From positions 5,400,410-5,464,409 of the forward strand of contig NC_021680.1 of assembly GCF_000247815.1 (NCBI RefSeq): a DNA stretch of 64,000 nt, read 5' to 3'. The translations under genes were made by a program, and so were the position numbers. This document shows positions 1-10,750 of this stretch, in pieces. A model generated the notes under the pieces. It had not been told where the DNA came from and did no database searches. It worked only from the letters and a program-made list of their open reading frames with translations. Source of the DNA: Ficedula albicollis (lineage: Eukaryota; Chordata; Aves; Passeriformes; Muscicapidae). Each line of letters opens with the position of its first letter. Position 1 is the first letter of the stretch.

Positions 1-1017
1 GATTACAGAACAACCACATATTTGAAATTATTTGTTTGGGGAATAACACATCATCTGTGCTCAGCAGCACATTTCTGCACTCTTGATAAGTATGTGTGAA
101 GTCCTTTAATCAGTGTATTTCACACATACTTTTGTTCAACTCTACTTCAGATGGTTAAATAGGTAGTTTGGAATTTGGGTTGCTTGTTTTTTTCTGTTTA
201 GTGCATATTTTGTCATAATCATTGGTGCTGGAATCCACTAGAAATGAAAAATTTAAAAAAAAATTGCACTATACAGAAAGCTTTTGCTATTGGAAATCTC
301 AATTTTTCTTACATAATAACAGTGCTTTTTATTCTGAACTCTATACATCTCTAGGGGGCAAAAAGAATGAATAACAGAAGGAGGGTGGTTTTGTGGTTTT
401 TTTTAAGTATGAGGCTGCTGCTTCTGGCTAACTCCAGGACATACACAGTTAGGTGAATTAGTAGATGTTGCTCTTTTCCATTGCAACTTTAAAGAAAATA
501 ATTGAGAATCACAGTAGGGGGAAGCCACAGTGGTTGGGCAGGTAAGGGCACCCCTCAGAGATAAAAGAGGAGCTGATGCCTGGAACTGTGATCCACCAAA
601 GCAGAGAACCATTGCACTAATAAACATAAAAGCATATAAAGCAGAATTAAAATATGAGCTCATAGTAATAGTTGCTAAAATAACATCAAGGCACAAATAC
701 AGGAGAATTAGGGGATAAAGTCTAGTTGTTTTTTTTGTTGTTTTTTTTTGTTTGTTTTTTTTTAACTTAATGGCTTAGTAAATATATTATTGCCATCTCC
801 AGAAAATGGCCTTGGGTCTTATCTCAACTATCCCTGTGCCCCACTGCAGTCCTAGCCTCTTGGTTTTGTTATTGGTTTGTTGTGTGAGACCTTCTTATCC
901 CATCTCTTGGTACAGCCTGGACTTCTCTGGGAACAACAGCAGACACCTTAAAAATACAGGGGTGGGGTCAAAACACAAGCCCAGAATGACAATCAAGTCA
1001 GTTATGGGATTGCATTG
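1..1017. other. Unannotated single-copy AT-rich sequence
   Basis: No gene, transposon or structured element is recognised here. The only low-complexity feature is a T-rich run with GTTT/GTTTT units at about 726-763. Short open frames occur on both strands, but none has a recognisable domain. Confidence 0.6.
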
Positions 1018-1301
1018 AGAAAATGACACAGAACAAGAGGAAGTGGCCTCAAGCTGCACCAGGGAAGGTTTAGATTTGATATCAGGAAAAAATGCTTCAC
1101 AGAAAGGGTTGTCAAGCACTGACACGGGCTGTCCAGGGTGGTGATGCAGTCACCATCCCTGGAAGTGGTAGAAAACATATGGATGTGACACCTGGGGCCA
1201 TGGGTTAGTGGTGAACATGGTGGTGCTGCTGTTTGATGGCTGGACTTGATGATTAAAGTTCTTCTCCGACCTTAATGAATTTTTGGTTCCACTCTATGAT
1301 T
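1018..1301 (+). mobile_element. CR1 LINE 3' end, old copy
   Basis: The order of motifs matches the CR1 3' untranslated region: ggcctcaagctgcaccaggg, then ggaggtttaga-like, then gtcaccatccctggaagtgg, then ggctggacttgatgat, ending in an actctatgat tail. Copies of this type are 5'-truncated by incomplete reverse transcription. Several substitutions against the usual avian pattern suggest an old insertion. It is not coding. Confidence 0.9.
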
Positions 1302-2430
1302 GTAAAAGGAACCTCGAGAACTGCAAAAAAGCTCCTTTTTAATCATGCCAAGAAGGAGATGGAAGCAGCTAAAAGAAAGCAAACCAAGAGCCAAACAACC
1401 CCTTAGTGCAGCTGCTCTGGACTGGCAAACTCATTCCCAGCAGGATTAGGCACTACAGGTCTGGGAAAGAGGAGCCCAGCCTTGAGAAACATCCAAAATG
1501 GACCTGACCGTTCACTCAACAAAAATGTTACACAGGGAGAGGTTTTCATGAATTTAGGGCCTCTTGCCATGAGCCTCATAGGTCCCCTCCTAAAAATTCC
1601 TGAGATTAAATCTCTCTCCTGCCTCTACTTTCATATTAGAAAGAATTAATAAAGTGCATGTTTTAAAAAACAAAGTGCTGAAAATAAGCAAAGTGGTTTG
1701 TTGGTAATAGAAACATTTTCTCCAAAATCTGACACTCTATTACACAAGACAAAAAGTGGTAGATGTCTCAGAAAAAGGGTTCATTTAAGTCTCTAAAAGA
1801 CGCTGCTGTAATGTAGGAGAGAATAAGGAAATGAGTAGCTAAAATGCAAAACTTAAGCCTTTGATTAAACATTTTTAATGATAAATTGATCTGAAACATG
1901 TCCTGTGAAGAACAGTGAAATCTTTCAGTGACTTCCCTTGAAGTGTGGTGAATCATTGAAAAGAGAAAAAAAAGCATGGTGATGTAAGTACAAAAATAAT
2001 TAATTAGTGCTGGGTATTTTGTAGGGATTTTTTCAGATGGAAGCAATATTTAAAAGTGAATGCATATGAATATCTTTATATTTAGTATAAAGGAAGGGAG
2101 ATGGGGATGACAGTGTTATCCAATGTTAAATAAAATAAAATAAGGCTCAGAACCATGTAAAGATGGAAAAGAAAGAATGAAAGTATGAAATAGCAGTCAC
2201 ATTCTGCAGTTGATTAGGAAAACCAAGTTCACAAATTAAGCATTATGACTTACAGGATCAAGAAGTGAAAAAATTGACTGTGATTGATGCAGTCCTTAAT
2301 TAAGACAAATATTGTTCCATGTTAGAAAAAGCTTCAATTTCCTAAATAAAAGTCTTGCAGCCCTAGTGGAATAGAAGATTTTTAGAACCTGTAAATGACA
2401 TTAAACTTTATCAAAATCAAATAGTTTATT
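1302..2430. other. Unannotated single-copy AT-rich sequence
   Basis: This is the spacer between two plus-strand CR1 copies. I see only an (AAAAT)n-like stretch near 2128-2142. No coding, RNA or mobile element is supported. Confidence 0.55.
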
Positions 2431-2805
2431 AGATGGATGAAGCACCTCTGCTGTGAGGAAAGGCTGACAAAATTTGAATTGTTCAGCCTGGGGAGAGGAA
2501 GCTTCAGGGTGACCTCATTGTGTCCTTGCAGGATGTGAAGGAGGTGACAGGAAACATGGAGAGGGACTGTTTATAATGGTCTGAGTGACAGGACAAGGGG
2601 GAATTATTCCCTGTGAGGGTGGGGGGCTCTGGCACAGGGTGCTCAGAGAAGCTGTGGCTGCCCCTGGATCCCTGGCAGTGTCCAAGGTTGGGTTGGACAG
2701 GGCTTGGAGCAACCTGGGACAGTGGAAGGTGTCCCTGGCCATGGCAGGGGATGGCACTGTGTGGGCTTAAGGTCCCTTCCAACCCAAACCATTCTGGGAT
2801 TCTCA
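2431..2805 (+). mobile_element. CR1 LINE 3' end, long tail copy
   Basis: It starts with a gcacctctgctgtgaggaaa block and runs through the full CR1 3' region: the balancing block gctcagagaagctgtggctg, the block tggaaggtgtccctggccat, then ggtcccttccaacccaaacc and a gggattct end. This is the longest clean CR1 3' copy in the first 10 kb. Open frames on both strands across it are CR1 shadows. Confidence 0.95.
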
Positions 2806-4436
2806 GATATTTTATTTTCCTTTCCTCCACTTCCAAATAATACACACAACTTCTGCTGTATCAGCACAACTTCCCAGAACCACATGGATTTAGTTCAGGC
2901 TTAACTTCAAGCCTATTCCTTGGTTTTAACACTGTTTTGGGCATCTGAGGACAGTGGCAGGTTGCTTTTTTCCCAAGAGGCACAAAGTGATGGCATTTAC
3001 CTCTGCCTCCTGTAATCTGAATGAAAAACTCCCTTGTTTCTGTTTGTGCCTGCTGTCCCTTGTCCTGTCACTGGACAATTTCAGCTTCATGGAAAGAAAT
3101 TGGTCTGGGTTCACAATTAGGAACCCCTTTATACAAACAAGTCAAACTCCTCACAAAAATACCTGATGATGTTTTATTATAAAAAAAAAAACAAAACACT
3201 TGGCTTATATCTGAATTCATGGAACCATCTTTCGAGGGGGTAGAGAGGAATAGTTAAAACAATAATGAGGAACATTATGAGTTTATTCAGCTGTTTCAGT
3301 TTCTTAATTAGATGTCATAGTTGATTGCAGTAGGTTCAGGATGTTCTGTGTTCTCCACACTAAAACTTCTGATGAAACAATCATATTAATTATCTTTTTC
3401 TGCATTGCTGCTCTGATTTCTTTGCAAAGTTATTGGACATAAACTTAAGAAATAGAGATAACTCTATTAATTTGTGGATGTGTGTGTGTAGGATTGATCT
3501 GACTTTTAAAATAACTACAGTTTCAGAAAGATGTTCTGATGAATACCCCAAGGTTTCAGTGTCTCTAGAATACAGCCAAATTTTCTTTCACCCTCTCCCC
3601 ATGAAACTGAAATTGCATAGACTATTCTTCCATATCTAAATAATTTCACCTTGTGGGAAGAAGCAAAGCTTTGTTTGTAATGACCAACAGTATCTATAAA
3701 CTTCTTGGTTTCTCCCACTGTAGCTAGTTACAATAAGAAGGGAGTGAATTCTTTGCCCTCTGCTACTAGTCCTGAAAATGGTAAAGGAGTTCTTTTCTTT
3801 TCACCCTCTTCCCATGACCAGTCATCTTTTCCTGATGTGCAACTGTCAGGAATGTAATGCCCTAGGAGACAGAGCTCCTGCAAGGTTTGAAATTCACCCT
3901 GTATTTATGCTAAGTGACAGTTCCAGCCCAGTGAAAATAAAGCAGCTTCACATCATCTGATCTGCCTAATGTGTCAGTCCTGCCCTTAAAGGGAATTAAC
4001 AGGAAGTTCCTCATACCCCAGCAATCCAAATTGGAAAAAGGGTAGAGGGGATTTGATTCACATTCCAGAGAAGAATATTTAATTTCCCTTTCACATAAAA
4101 GAGACACTCTCCTGACCTGAACCCAGAATCCAAAGCAGAGCCAGGAGCTGCAAATCTGGTGCAATGGAGGGGTTCAGTGTGCATGCAAAATGGGAATTAA
4201 AAACCAATCCTGATGTCCTTGAGACCAGTGGAAATGTGTCAGAGTCACTATACTCAGCTTTGACTTACTTTGATGATTGAAATAACTGCAGCTTTAGAAG
4301 AGAGAAAGTGTGGAATAGGCCTCTTGTTTTTTTAATAGAGCATTTCATCTTGGGAAAATGAGAGTGTGTTCAGGGAGAGATGGCAGCAAATTGCAAGGAT
4401 GATCTCAATCATCCCTGCTGAAAAAAAGGAAATCAA
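2806..4436. other. Unannotated single-copy sequence
   Basis: Mixed-composition unique DNA with no recognised gene or repeat. A short poly-A run lies at 3180-3191. Open frames up to about 84 codons have no family resemblance. Confidence 0.55.
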
Positions 4437-4905
4437 ATATATAAATTTAACCAATCCTGAAAAATTGAACTAGCAAAACTTGTACGGCAACAAAATAGGA
4501 TGAAAATTGAAGAGATGCCTGGGACTCGAAAATTATACATAAAAAGCCATTTAGAAAACAAATTTCATTCCATGTGAAATACTGTAATTTAAGATTTTTG
4601 GAAAACAAAATCTGATTTTTTTAAAAATTCAGTGGGTAGTCTGAATTGATTCAGTGCCATTGAAAAATCGCATTACATAAAATAGTAAATAGGGCTTTAT
4701 AAATATTTCAGCTTTTTCATGTACACATTTAAATGTCAAAATTTTTTGTACATATACATTTTTAGACATGAAGTTTTTTAAAAAATTAGTTTTTATGCAT
4801 ATAAAATGTCAAAATTTTAATAGTGCCATATATCATCTGCCATCAGTCTAATAAAATCTAGCTTTTTATACTGACGAACAATCAAAAAGAAAGATGAGCC
4901 AAACA
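4437..4905. repeat. Direct repeat copy 1, left of assembly gap
   Basis: By base-by-base reading, these 469 bp are identical to 4975-5443 at a constant offset of 538 bp. Copy 1 stops one base before the run of N. Two identical copies on either side of a gap are the usual result of overlapping contig ends that were not merged, so this is probably one genomic locus shown twice. The sequence is AT-rich and non-coding. Confidence 0.9.
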
Positions 4906-4906
4906 A

Positions 4907-4965
4907 NNNNNNNNNNNNNNNNNNNNNNNNNNNNNNNNNNNNNNNNNNNNNNNNNNNNNNNNNNN
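4907..4965. other. Assembly gap (59 N)
   Basis: A run of 59 undetermined bases. The perfect 469-bp duplication around it suggests the true gap length is negative (overlapping contigs), so nothing may be missing. Any open frame crossing the gap is meaningless. Confidence 0.98.
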
Positions 4966-4974
4966 AAAAAAAAG

Positions 4975-5443
4975 ATATATAAATTTAACCAATCCTGAAA
5001 AATTGAACTAGCAAAACTTGTACGGCAACAAAATAGGATGAAAATTGAAGAGATGCCTGGGACTCGAAAATTATACATAAAAAGCCATTTAGAAAACAAA
5101 TTTCATTCCATGTGAAATACTGTAATTTAAGATTTTTGGAAAACAAAATCTGATTTTTTTAAAAATTCAGTGGGTAGTCTGAATTGATTCAGTGCCATTG
5201 AAAAATCGCATTACATAAAATAGTAAATAGGGCTTTATAAATATTTCAGCTTTTTCATGTACACATTTAAATGTCAAAATTTTTTGTACATATACATTTT
5301 TAGACATGAAGTTTTTTAAAAAATTAGTTTTTATGCATATAAAATGTCAAAATTTTAATAGTGCCATATATCATCTGCCATCAGTCTAATAAAATCTAGC
5401 TTTTTATACTGACGAACAATCAAAAAGAAAGATGAGCCAAACA
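4975..5443. repeat. Direct repeat copy 2, right of assembly gap
   Basis: Identical to 4437-4905. It is preceded by a short poly-A run at 4966-4973, comparable to the A run at 4421-4427 before copy 1. After 5443 the sequence continues as unique DNA, so this copy is the one joined to the downstream flank. Confidence 0.9.
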
Positions 5444-5750
5444 GACCTTTTTTATTGCCAAATTCATGAAAAGAAACAAAGGAAACCACATTTTTGAACA
5501 TTTCTTTTGTATTTGTTAAAGCTGTCCTAGTTCCTAAAAACTTTTGGCTTTCATGAAATTCCATTTTCAAACCTAATGCTTTGGGTTTTTTTCAGATATG
5601 CTTTGGTTATCAGAATATACATTGCCACCATGGACACGTTATTCCAAACATACCCTGTTGATGCCTGTATATTCATTTCAGTCAGCAAATATCACTGTCA
5701 GATTGTTCCAGTCAAAAAATTAGGTGGGTTGCACTTATTTTTCTACACAC

Positions 5751-5752
5751 TC

Positions 5753-5789
<37 letters not shown>

Positions 5790-5814
5790 AACAAACAAAC
5801 AAATAAATAAATAA
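5751..5814. repeat. Compound microsatellite (ACTA)9-(ACAA)n-(ATAA)n
   Basis: Nine ACTA units (5753-5788) pass directly into ACAA units and then ATAA units. The gradient of related tetranucleotides suggests slippage expansion of successive point variants. Confidence 0.95.
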
Positions 5815-8800
5815 AGTTGTCATCTGATTTAGCCTTGGATGACAAAGAACTGAAGTAAATAAATATGTGTTGAGTCAGGGCTCTTTTCAGTGCTTCAGAT
5901 TTATCTAATTACCCTCCTGTAGTGCAATTAGTGATTGAAGTGGTTTTTTTTTGTTATCTTAAAACAAAAATAGTGAAACTCGTTTAACTACAGGAACCCC
6001 AAACTGAGCCTGTGAAGTTGAGCATGTGGAACTTCATAAACAGAGCATGTGTGGCATGGAACAGAGAATAATTTTGATATTTGGTATTGTAAGGTTTTAC
6101 AAGACTTAAAACACCTAATCAATTTGCTAAAGCTCCTGAACAAGATGTTTTTGGGGGGGGTTTCTCCAAGCCAGTGAAGGTCAAACTCTTCTCAGCACCA
6201 GCTGGGTTTAAGTTCCATCTTCTACTTCTTCCTTGTGTAGATTCCTGTCTTATTTTTCACTCAAAATAACTGTATTCTTTTAATAGAGTGTGCTCTCTCA
6301 GGCTAAGATCAATTGAAAAATTAACATAGAAAAATGGGGAAACTATTGCACGGAAAATTTTCATAGGAAAAAAAAAAGGGAAGCAAAAGTTTGGGGATGA
6401 GGCTTCAGTCCATGTGATACCTAAGGAAAATGCCTCATTGGTCTGCACATCCACAGCTTTCAATATTAATATAATCACAATGCCCTTCTCACACTGAGAA
6501 AAATGAGCTGCAACTTCTTCTGCAAAAATAATCTTCTCAAAGAAAATCTGCTTTCTGTTTACTTAGTTACTTGTTCAATGATTACAATGATGATTTGGTG
6601 ATTTGTTTTCCCAATTATCAGTCATTCCTTTTTAGACAGAGGGATGAAGCCCTTTCTAGTAGGCAATTAGAATTTCAGAATGCTCTGTGGAGAAAATGTT
6701 TCTCTTTCTCAGCTTGTAATTTAACTAGCAGCTTTGTAAGAGGGTCTTTTTATTATATTAACCATGGCACATTTTCATTTTACATATATATATTTATATA
6801 GTCATATTGCTGAATTATTGCATTCTGTGAGATCTTGTGATGAGGACCATTATCTCTTTCTGCTACACTTCACAGTTTCTTCTTTAAAAAGAAATTATTT
6901 TTCTTTTTCCTCATCTCGTTGAAAATCTCCTGTGACAAACTTATAGTCAATTATTTTTTGTTTGTCCTCATCTTCTTACCTGCTAAACACTCTGCAAAAA
7001 GGGCATGACACAGAGATCCTTCAAAATGCCAAATAGGCAGTTTGTGAAAATTAATAAATTCCTTACATTTGTAATATTTTCCTGTCATGCAAGCCCACAG
7101 GATTGCTCATTGTCCAAAAGGAATACCTTGAGGAATAAAGGAATAAATTGTTAACCAATTATGTTAATTAAGGTTTTACTAATAAGCTAAACCAAACCAA
7201 AAGCAGTGCCTCAAATATTGTGTGGCTCTACATATGGAACACATGATATATGGAACATATGGAAGACTTTTGTAGAATTTCCATAAGAAATATTAAAATT
7301 AATGGATTCACAGGGATGTTTTTCAAGCTATTGTAGCCAAAATATGTGCCTCTAGTCAGTGCCACAGGGTTTTACCTCCATACATATTTATCTGGAAAGC
7401 TAATCTGCTTTGATTTATCATTTTAAGCAGTTTAAAATATTGCCTCCTAAAGCTTTTAACATTTCTGTGAATAAAAGCATTAACTTTTCCTCTAAAGCTG
7501 TAATGATTTATCATGTAAGTCTGCTTGTGACTCTATTATCCCCTTGATATATGAAGGAGGTTCACCTTAAAATCCCATTAATACCCTGTGCCATTGATAA
7601 AATAGAGTCTTTGAGCTTACAAATCACTGCAAGTAAAAACAATCGTGCTCCACGTGATTTCACTCTGGGAAATCTTATTGTGTTGTTGAACTACCAAAAG
7701 TGCTGAGCAAACAAGAAGCAATCCCAGGTTTTGCACTGAAACCCCTGGAAGAGTAGGAAAGGGCAGAAATCCCCCATGACTGTGTACACTGGTTTTCCTC
7801 TTGGAATGTAATCCTGCAGCACAAACTCTGCCATGTGATACTGACTGAGATGAATTCGCTATTCTATTAACAATTAAATTAAATTAACAATTGCTGTGAT
7901 CCAATTCTCCAAAGATAAAAAAACAACAAGGCTGTTTCCGGAGATGTGCAGGCAACTCTGACTCAGCAATAATTCTCTGCTCTTGGGTATCTGTGAAGAA
8001 AAGCCCTGTGAAAGGACTTCTGAAAATCACTGAAACAGAGATGAACTTTCCTGAATAAATGAGCAAACACAAGGCAGTGGATGAATGAAGCATTTAAGTA
8101 CAGAAAAACAAACACATGAAGGGGCAGGGTTGAAGAAACCTGAGCTAGTAGAAACTGGGTTTTTTAAAATCATTGCTACCAATTTATGATTGATTATCAA
8201 CCATCCAGGAAAAAAGGAGTTGCCTCTATTTTCTCATTAGCAGCCCACAAGTACAGTTTCATCCTCCCCCCTCTCCTGAGCTTTCCCTGTTCCTGGCAGA
8301 ATAACCCCTCAGGCTGCTCTGAGGCACACAGCCCACCCCAGGAGCAGCTGCATGGCTGTGGTGGGCTTTACCCCTGCTGGACACCAACTGATGCCCTATC
8401 ACTTACCTCCTCTCCAGGACAGGTGAAGTGGGAATAAGACTTGGAAGAAGCCCTCTGGGTCAAGATAAAGACAGCTGAATAAAGCAAAGCCTGTGAGAGG
8501 TGACAAAGAGTGATGGCAGTTGCCATGACAGCAGCCATCCTTCTCTTGGTGCTTCAGTGCAGCCCGTCTTGAGCTTCTGAAAAGATCCCTGCTCCAGCAC
8601 CTCCTCTTCCACTGCTGGAAGCTCCTCTCCTCCTGAACTCTGTCTCCAGGCACAAAAGGCTGGGAGACCTTGGAAGCAAGCCCCAGAGCTTAGAAGGCAT
8701 TTATTTTCTCTGTCTTCTGGCACTAAATCACTCTCACTGTTCCCAGCAAGGCAATATTTCCCTTGTTCACTTTTCTACTGATGATGGAGCAGTATCAGCT

Positions 8801-9276
8801 TTTCTTGCTCTTGAAAGCCTTACAAATTTCAGGTTCAGCTGATCCCTGGCTTTTCTACCATTTTCCATTTATATCTATGGATTTCTCACTCTCCTCTGTC
8901 ATCTGTCCTCACATCCATCTCTTTTACATCTGCCTCCCATCAGAGCTCAGCCTGCACTCCCAGTTCCCCCAAGCCAGACTTGGGACACAGACATTTAATT
9001 GGGGTGCAGCAAAAATCCCAGGTTTTTTGTTAAACAATTTTCTAAAGTGTCTAAAATTGCAAACAATTTTTCATTGGAGGGATATATTCTTCAACCTCTC
9101 TCTTGCCACGCAAAAAATATTCACTGCCAAACTTAATTAAGGACCAAAACCCAAAAGCTAAATTTCAGTCCACGGTGGAACTTTTCCATTCTAATGAATG
9201 CTTTTGAATCCTATTAATTTTGCAGTAGCTATTTCCAAAGGTCAGTGTAGTTAACAGCTGAAACCTTGGCAATCCG
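5815..9276. other. Unannotated single-copy sequence, 3.5 kb
   Basis: Unique, mostly AT-rich DNA. A TA-rich patch lies at 6781-6800 (catatatatatttatatag). The part at 8250-8700 is richer in GC but shows no recognised domain in any frame. A 20-mer at 8173-8192 recurs at 10459-10478. A 125-codon plus-strand frame at 8763-9140 has no recognisable family or codon signal. Confidence 0.5.
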
Positions 9277-9402
9277 TGAGGTGGAAGGAGCAACTCTAAC
9301 CAAGGGATGCAGAGAAGGGGTTGAGGTTTTGCAATCCCCTATGAGGTGGAAGGAGCAACTCTAACCAAGGCAGAGAAGGGGTTGAGGTTTTGCAATCCCC
9401 TT
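9277..9402. repeat. Tandem duplication, 65-bp period
   Basis: The segment starting tgaggtggaaggagcaactc and ending with gcaatcccct occurs at 9277-9341 and again at 9342-9402. The second copy lacks about 4 bp (gatg) inside the unit; otherwise the copies match. It is non-coding. Confidence 0.9.
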
Positions 9403-9812
9403 ATTCTTCAAACATCACTAAAATGACCCAAACCAAGAAGGTGCCTTGTTTTGGCTTACAATTGGGTGGTTCATGTTTATAACAGCATTGCACTTCAGCA
9501 TTTTTCATTAAATTTGGAACACTGACTTCATTTGGAGACCTTTCAAGCTTTTCACTCAGTTATCCATCAAGCTGTACTACATCAAGCTCTCAGGCAAAGC
9601 ATGTAATGACTAAACTTTTCAAAAAAACAGATGTTAATGGCTCTTGACAGGGAAATATTTTCTTATCACAAAATTATGAGATGCCTTTAGGGCTGCTAGT
9701 GAGACATAAACAGCATTCATCAAACTTAATTCCTTTCTCATCTGATGCAGGTTGCTCCCTTTCTCTCTTTAGAGCAGATGTATGTTAATGCAGGCTGCTG
9801 GTAATATGAAAT
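9403..9812. other. Unannotated single-copy sequence
   Basis: Nothing recognised between the 65-bp duplication and the G tract. Confidence 0.5.
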
Positions 9813-9855
9813 GGGGGGGGGGGGGGGGGGGGGGGGGGGAGGGGGGGGGGGGGGG
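9813..9855. repeat. Poly-G tract, G27-A-G15
   Basis: Forty-three bases with one interruption (A at 9840). On the plus strand this can form G-quadruplexes. Its length is hard to sequence accurately, so the exact count may be unreliable. Confidence 0.9.
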
Positions 9856-10304
9856 AAGAATTTTAATAATTAAGACTAAACTGGATTTTGGTTGGAGGGA
9901 GAGTGTGGGATTTTTTGGTTAGATTTTTTTTGTGGCAAGTATTTTGTTTTTTTTTTTACCACTGGAATAGCTCACCAAATGAAATTTAAGTGTAGTGGAG
10001 CTTTTAAATGAAGAATGGACTTTTTTTCCTTACAGACTTGCTCTTGCTTCACCACAGTTTATCATTCTTAGTATTGCTCCCTTGCATAGCTGAAAAAAAA
10101 TGCAAATCCCTTTACTCTAAAAAATCTTAGAGCTACTTATTATGCAGGTAGTCAGATGAGAAAGTCAGAGGTTGAGTCAGTTTAAAAGTGAGAAAATAGG
10201 ATTTTGTACCTACAGAAGACTTTCCCTAAATAAACACTGATTCTCTTTGTAAAGGGAAAAAAATGGGATTTTACAAAGAAAGAACAAAGGATAATTTTTT
10301 TTTA

Positions 10305-10378
10305 TTTTTTTTTTTACCTCTAATATCAGGACGGGGGGGGTTTTTTTTTTTTTTTTTTTTTACCTCTAATATCAGGAC
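10305..10378. repeat. 47-bp tandem duplication with G8/T21 tract
   Basis: A T run followed by acctctaatatcaggac occurs at about 10305-10332 and again at 10352-10378. Between the copies lie eight G and about ten further T. Homopolymer slippage during replication, sequencing or assembly could produce this. Confidence 0.85.
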
Positions 10379-10656
10379 TACTACATTCCTGGACACAGCT
10401 TAGTGAAATGTATTAGTCTGTGATTTGGAGAAAATCAAGTTAGATTCTTTTTAACTGCTTGCTACCAATTTATGATTGGCCATGAGTGAGCAAGTTCTGT
10501 GTCTCAGTTTTGCCAGCTGAACTGACTAAACGGGTAATCCATTCTAGCACACTCCTACTGAAATATGGAAGCTTCCTCAGGTCGTTTGAGAATTATTTTG
10601 TTTGTTATGTGCAAGGCAGGAGTGATGTATAAACTCATTTAAGATCCAGGCAATTG

Positions 10657-10750
10657 GTTGAGGTGTGGGATGGTGGAAGGTGTCCCTGCCCATGGCAGGG
10701 GGTGGCACTGGATGGGCTTTAAGGTCCCTTCCGAACCAAACCATCCCATG
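10657..10750 (+). mobile_element. CR1 LINE 3' end, short
   Basis: A truncated copy holding only the terminal block: ggtggaaggtgtccctgccc, the ggcagggggtggcactgg block, then taaggtcccttccgaacc and a ccatcccatga end. It is about 90 bp long. Confidence 0.9.

Noticed and set aside
4866..5099. Open frame running through the N gap
   Set aside because: Contains 21 undetermined residues and lies in a probable false duplication.
8763..9140. Plus-strand frame of 125 codons
   Set aside because: Rich in Phe/Leu from T-rich DNA, with no recognisable motif.
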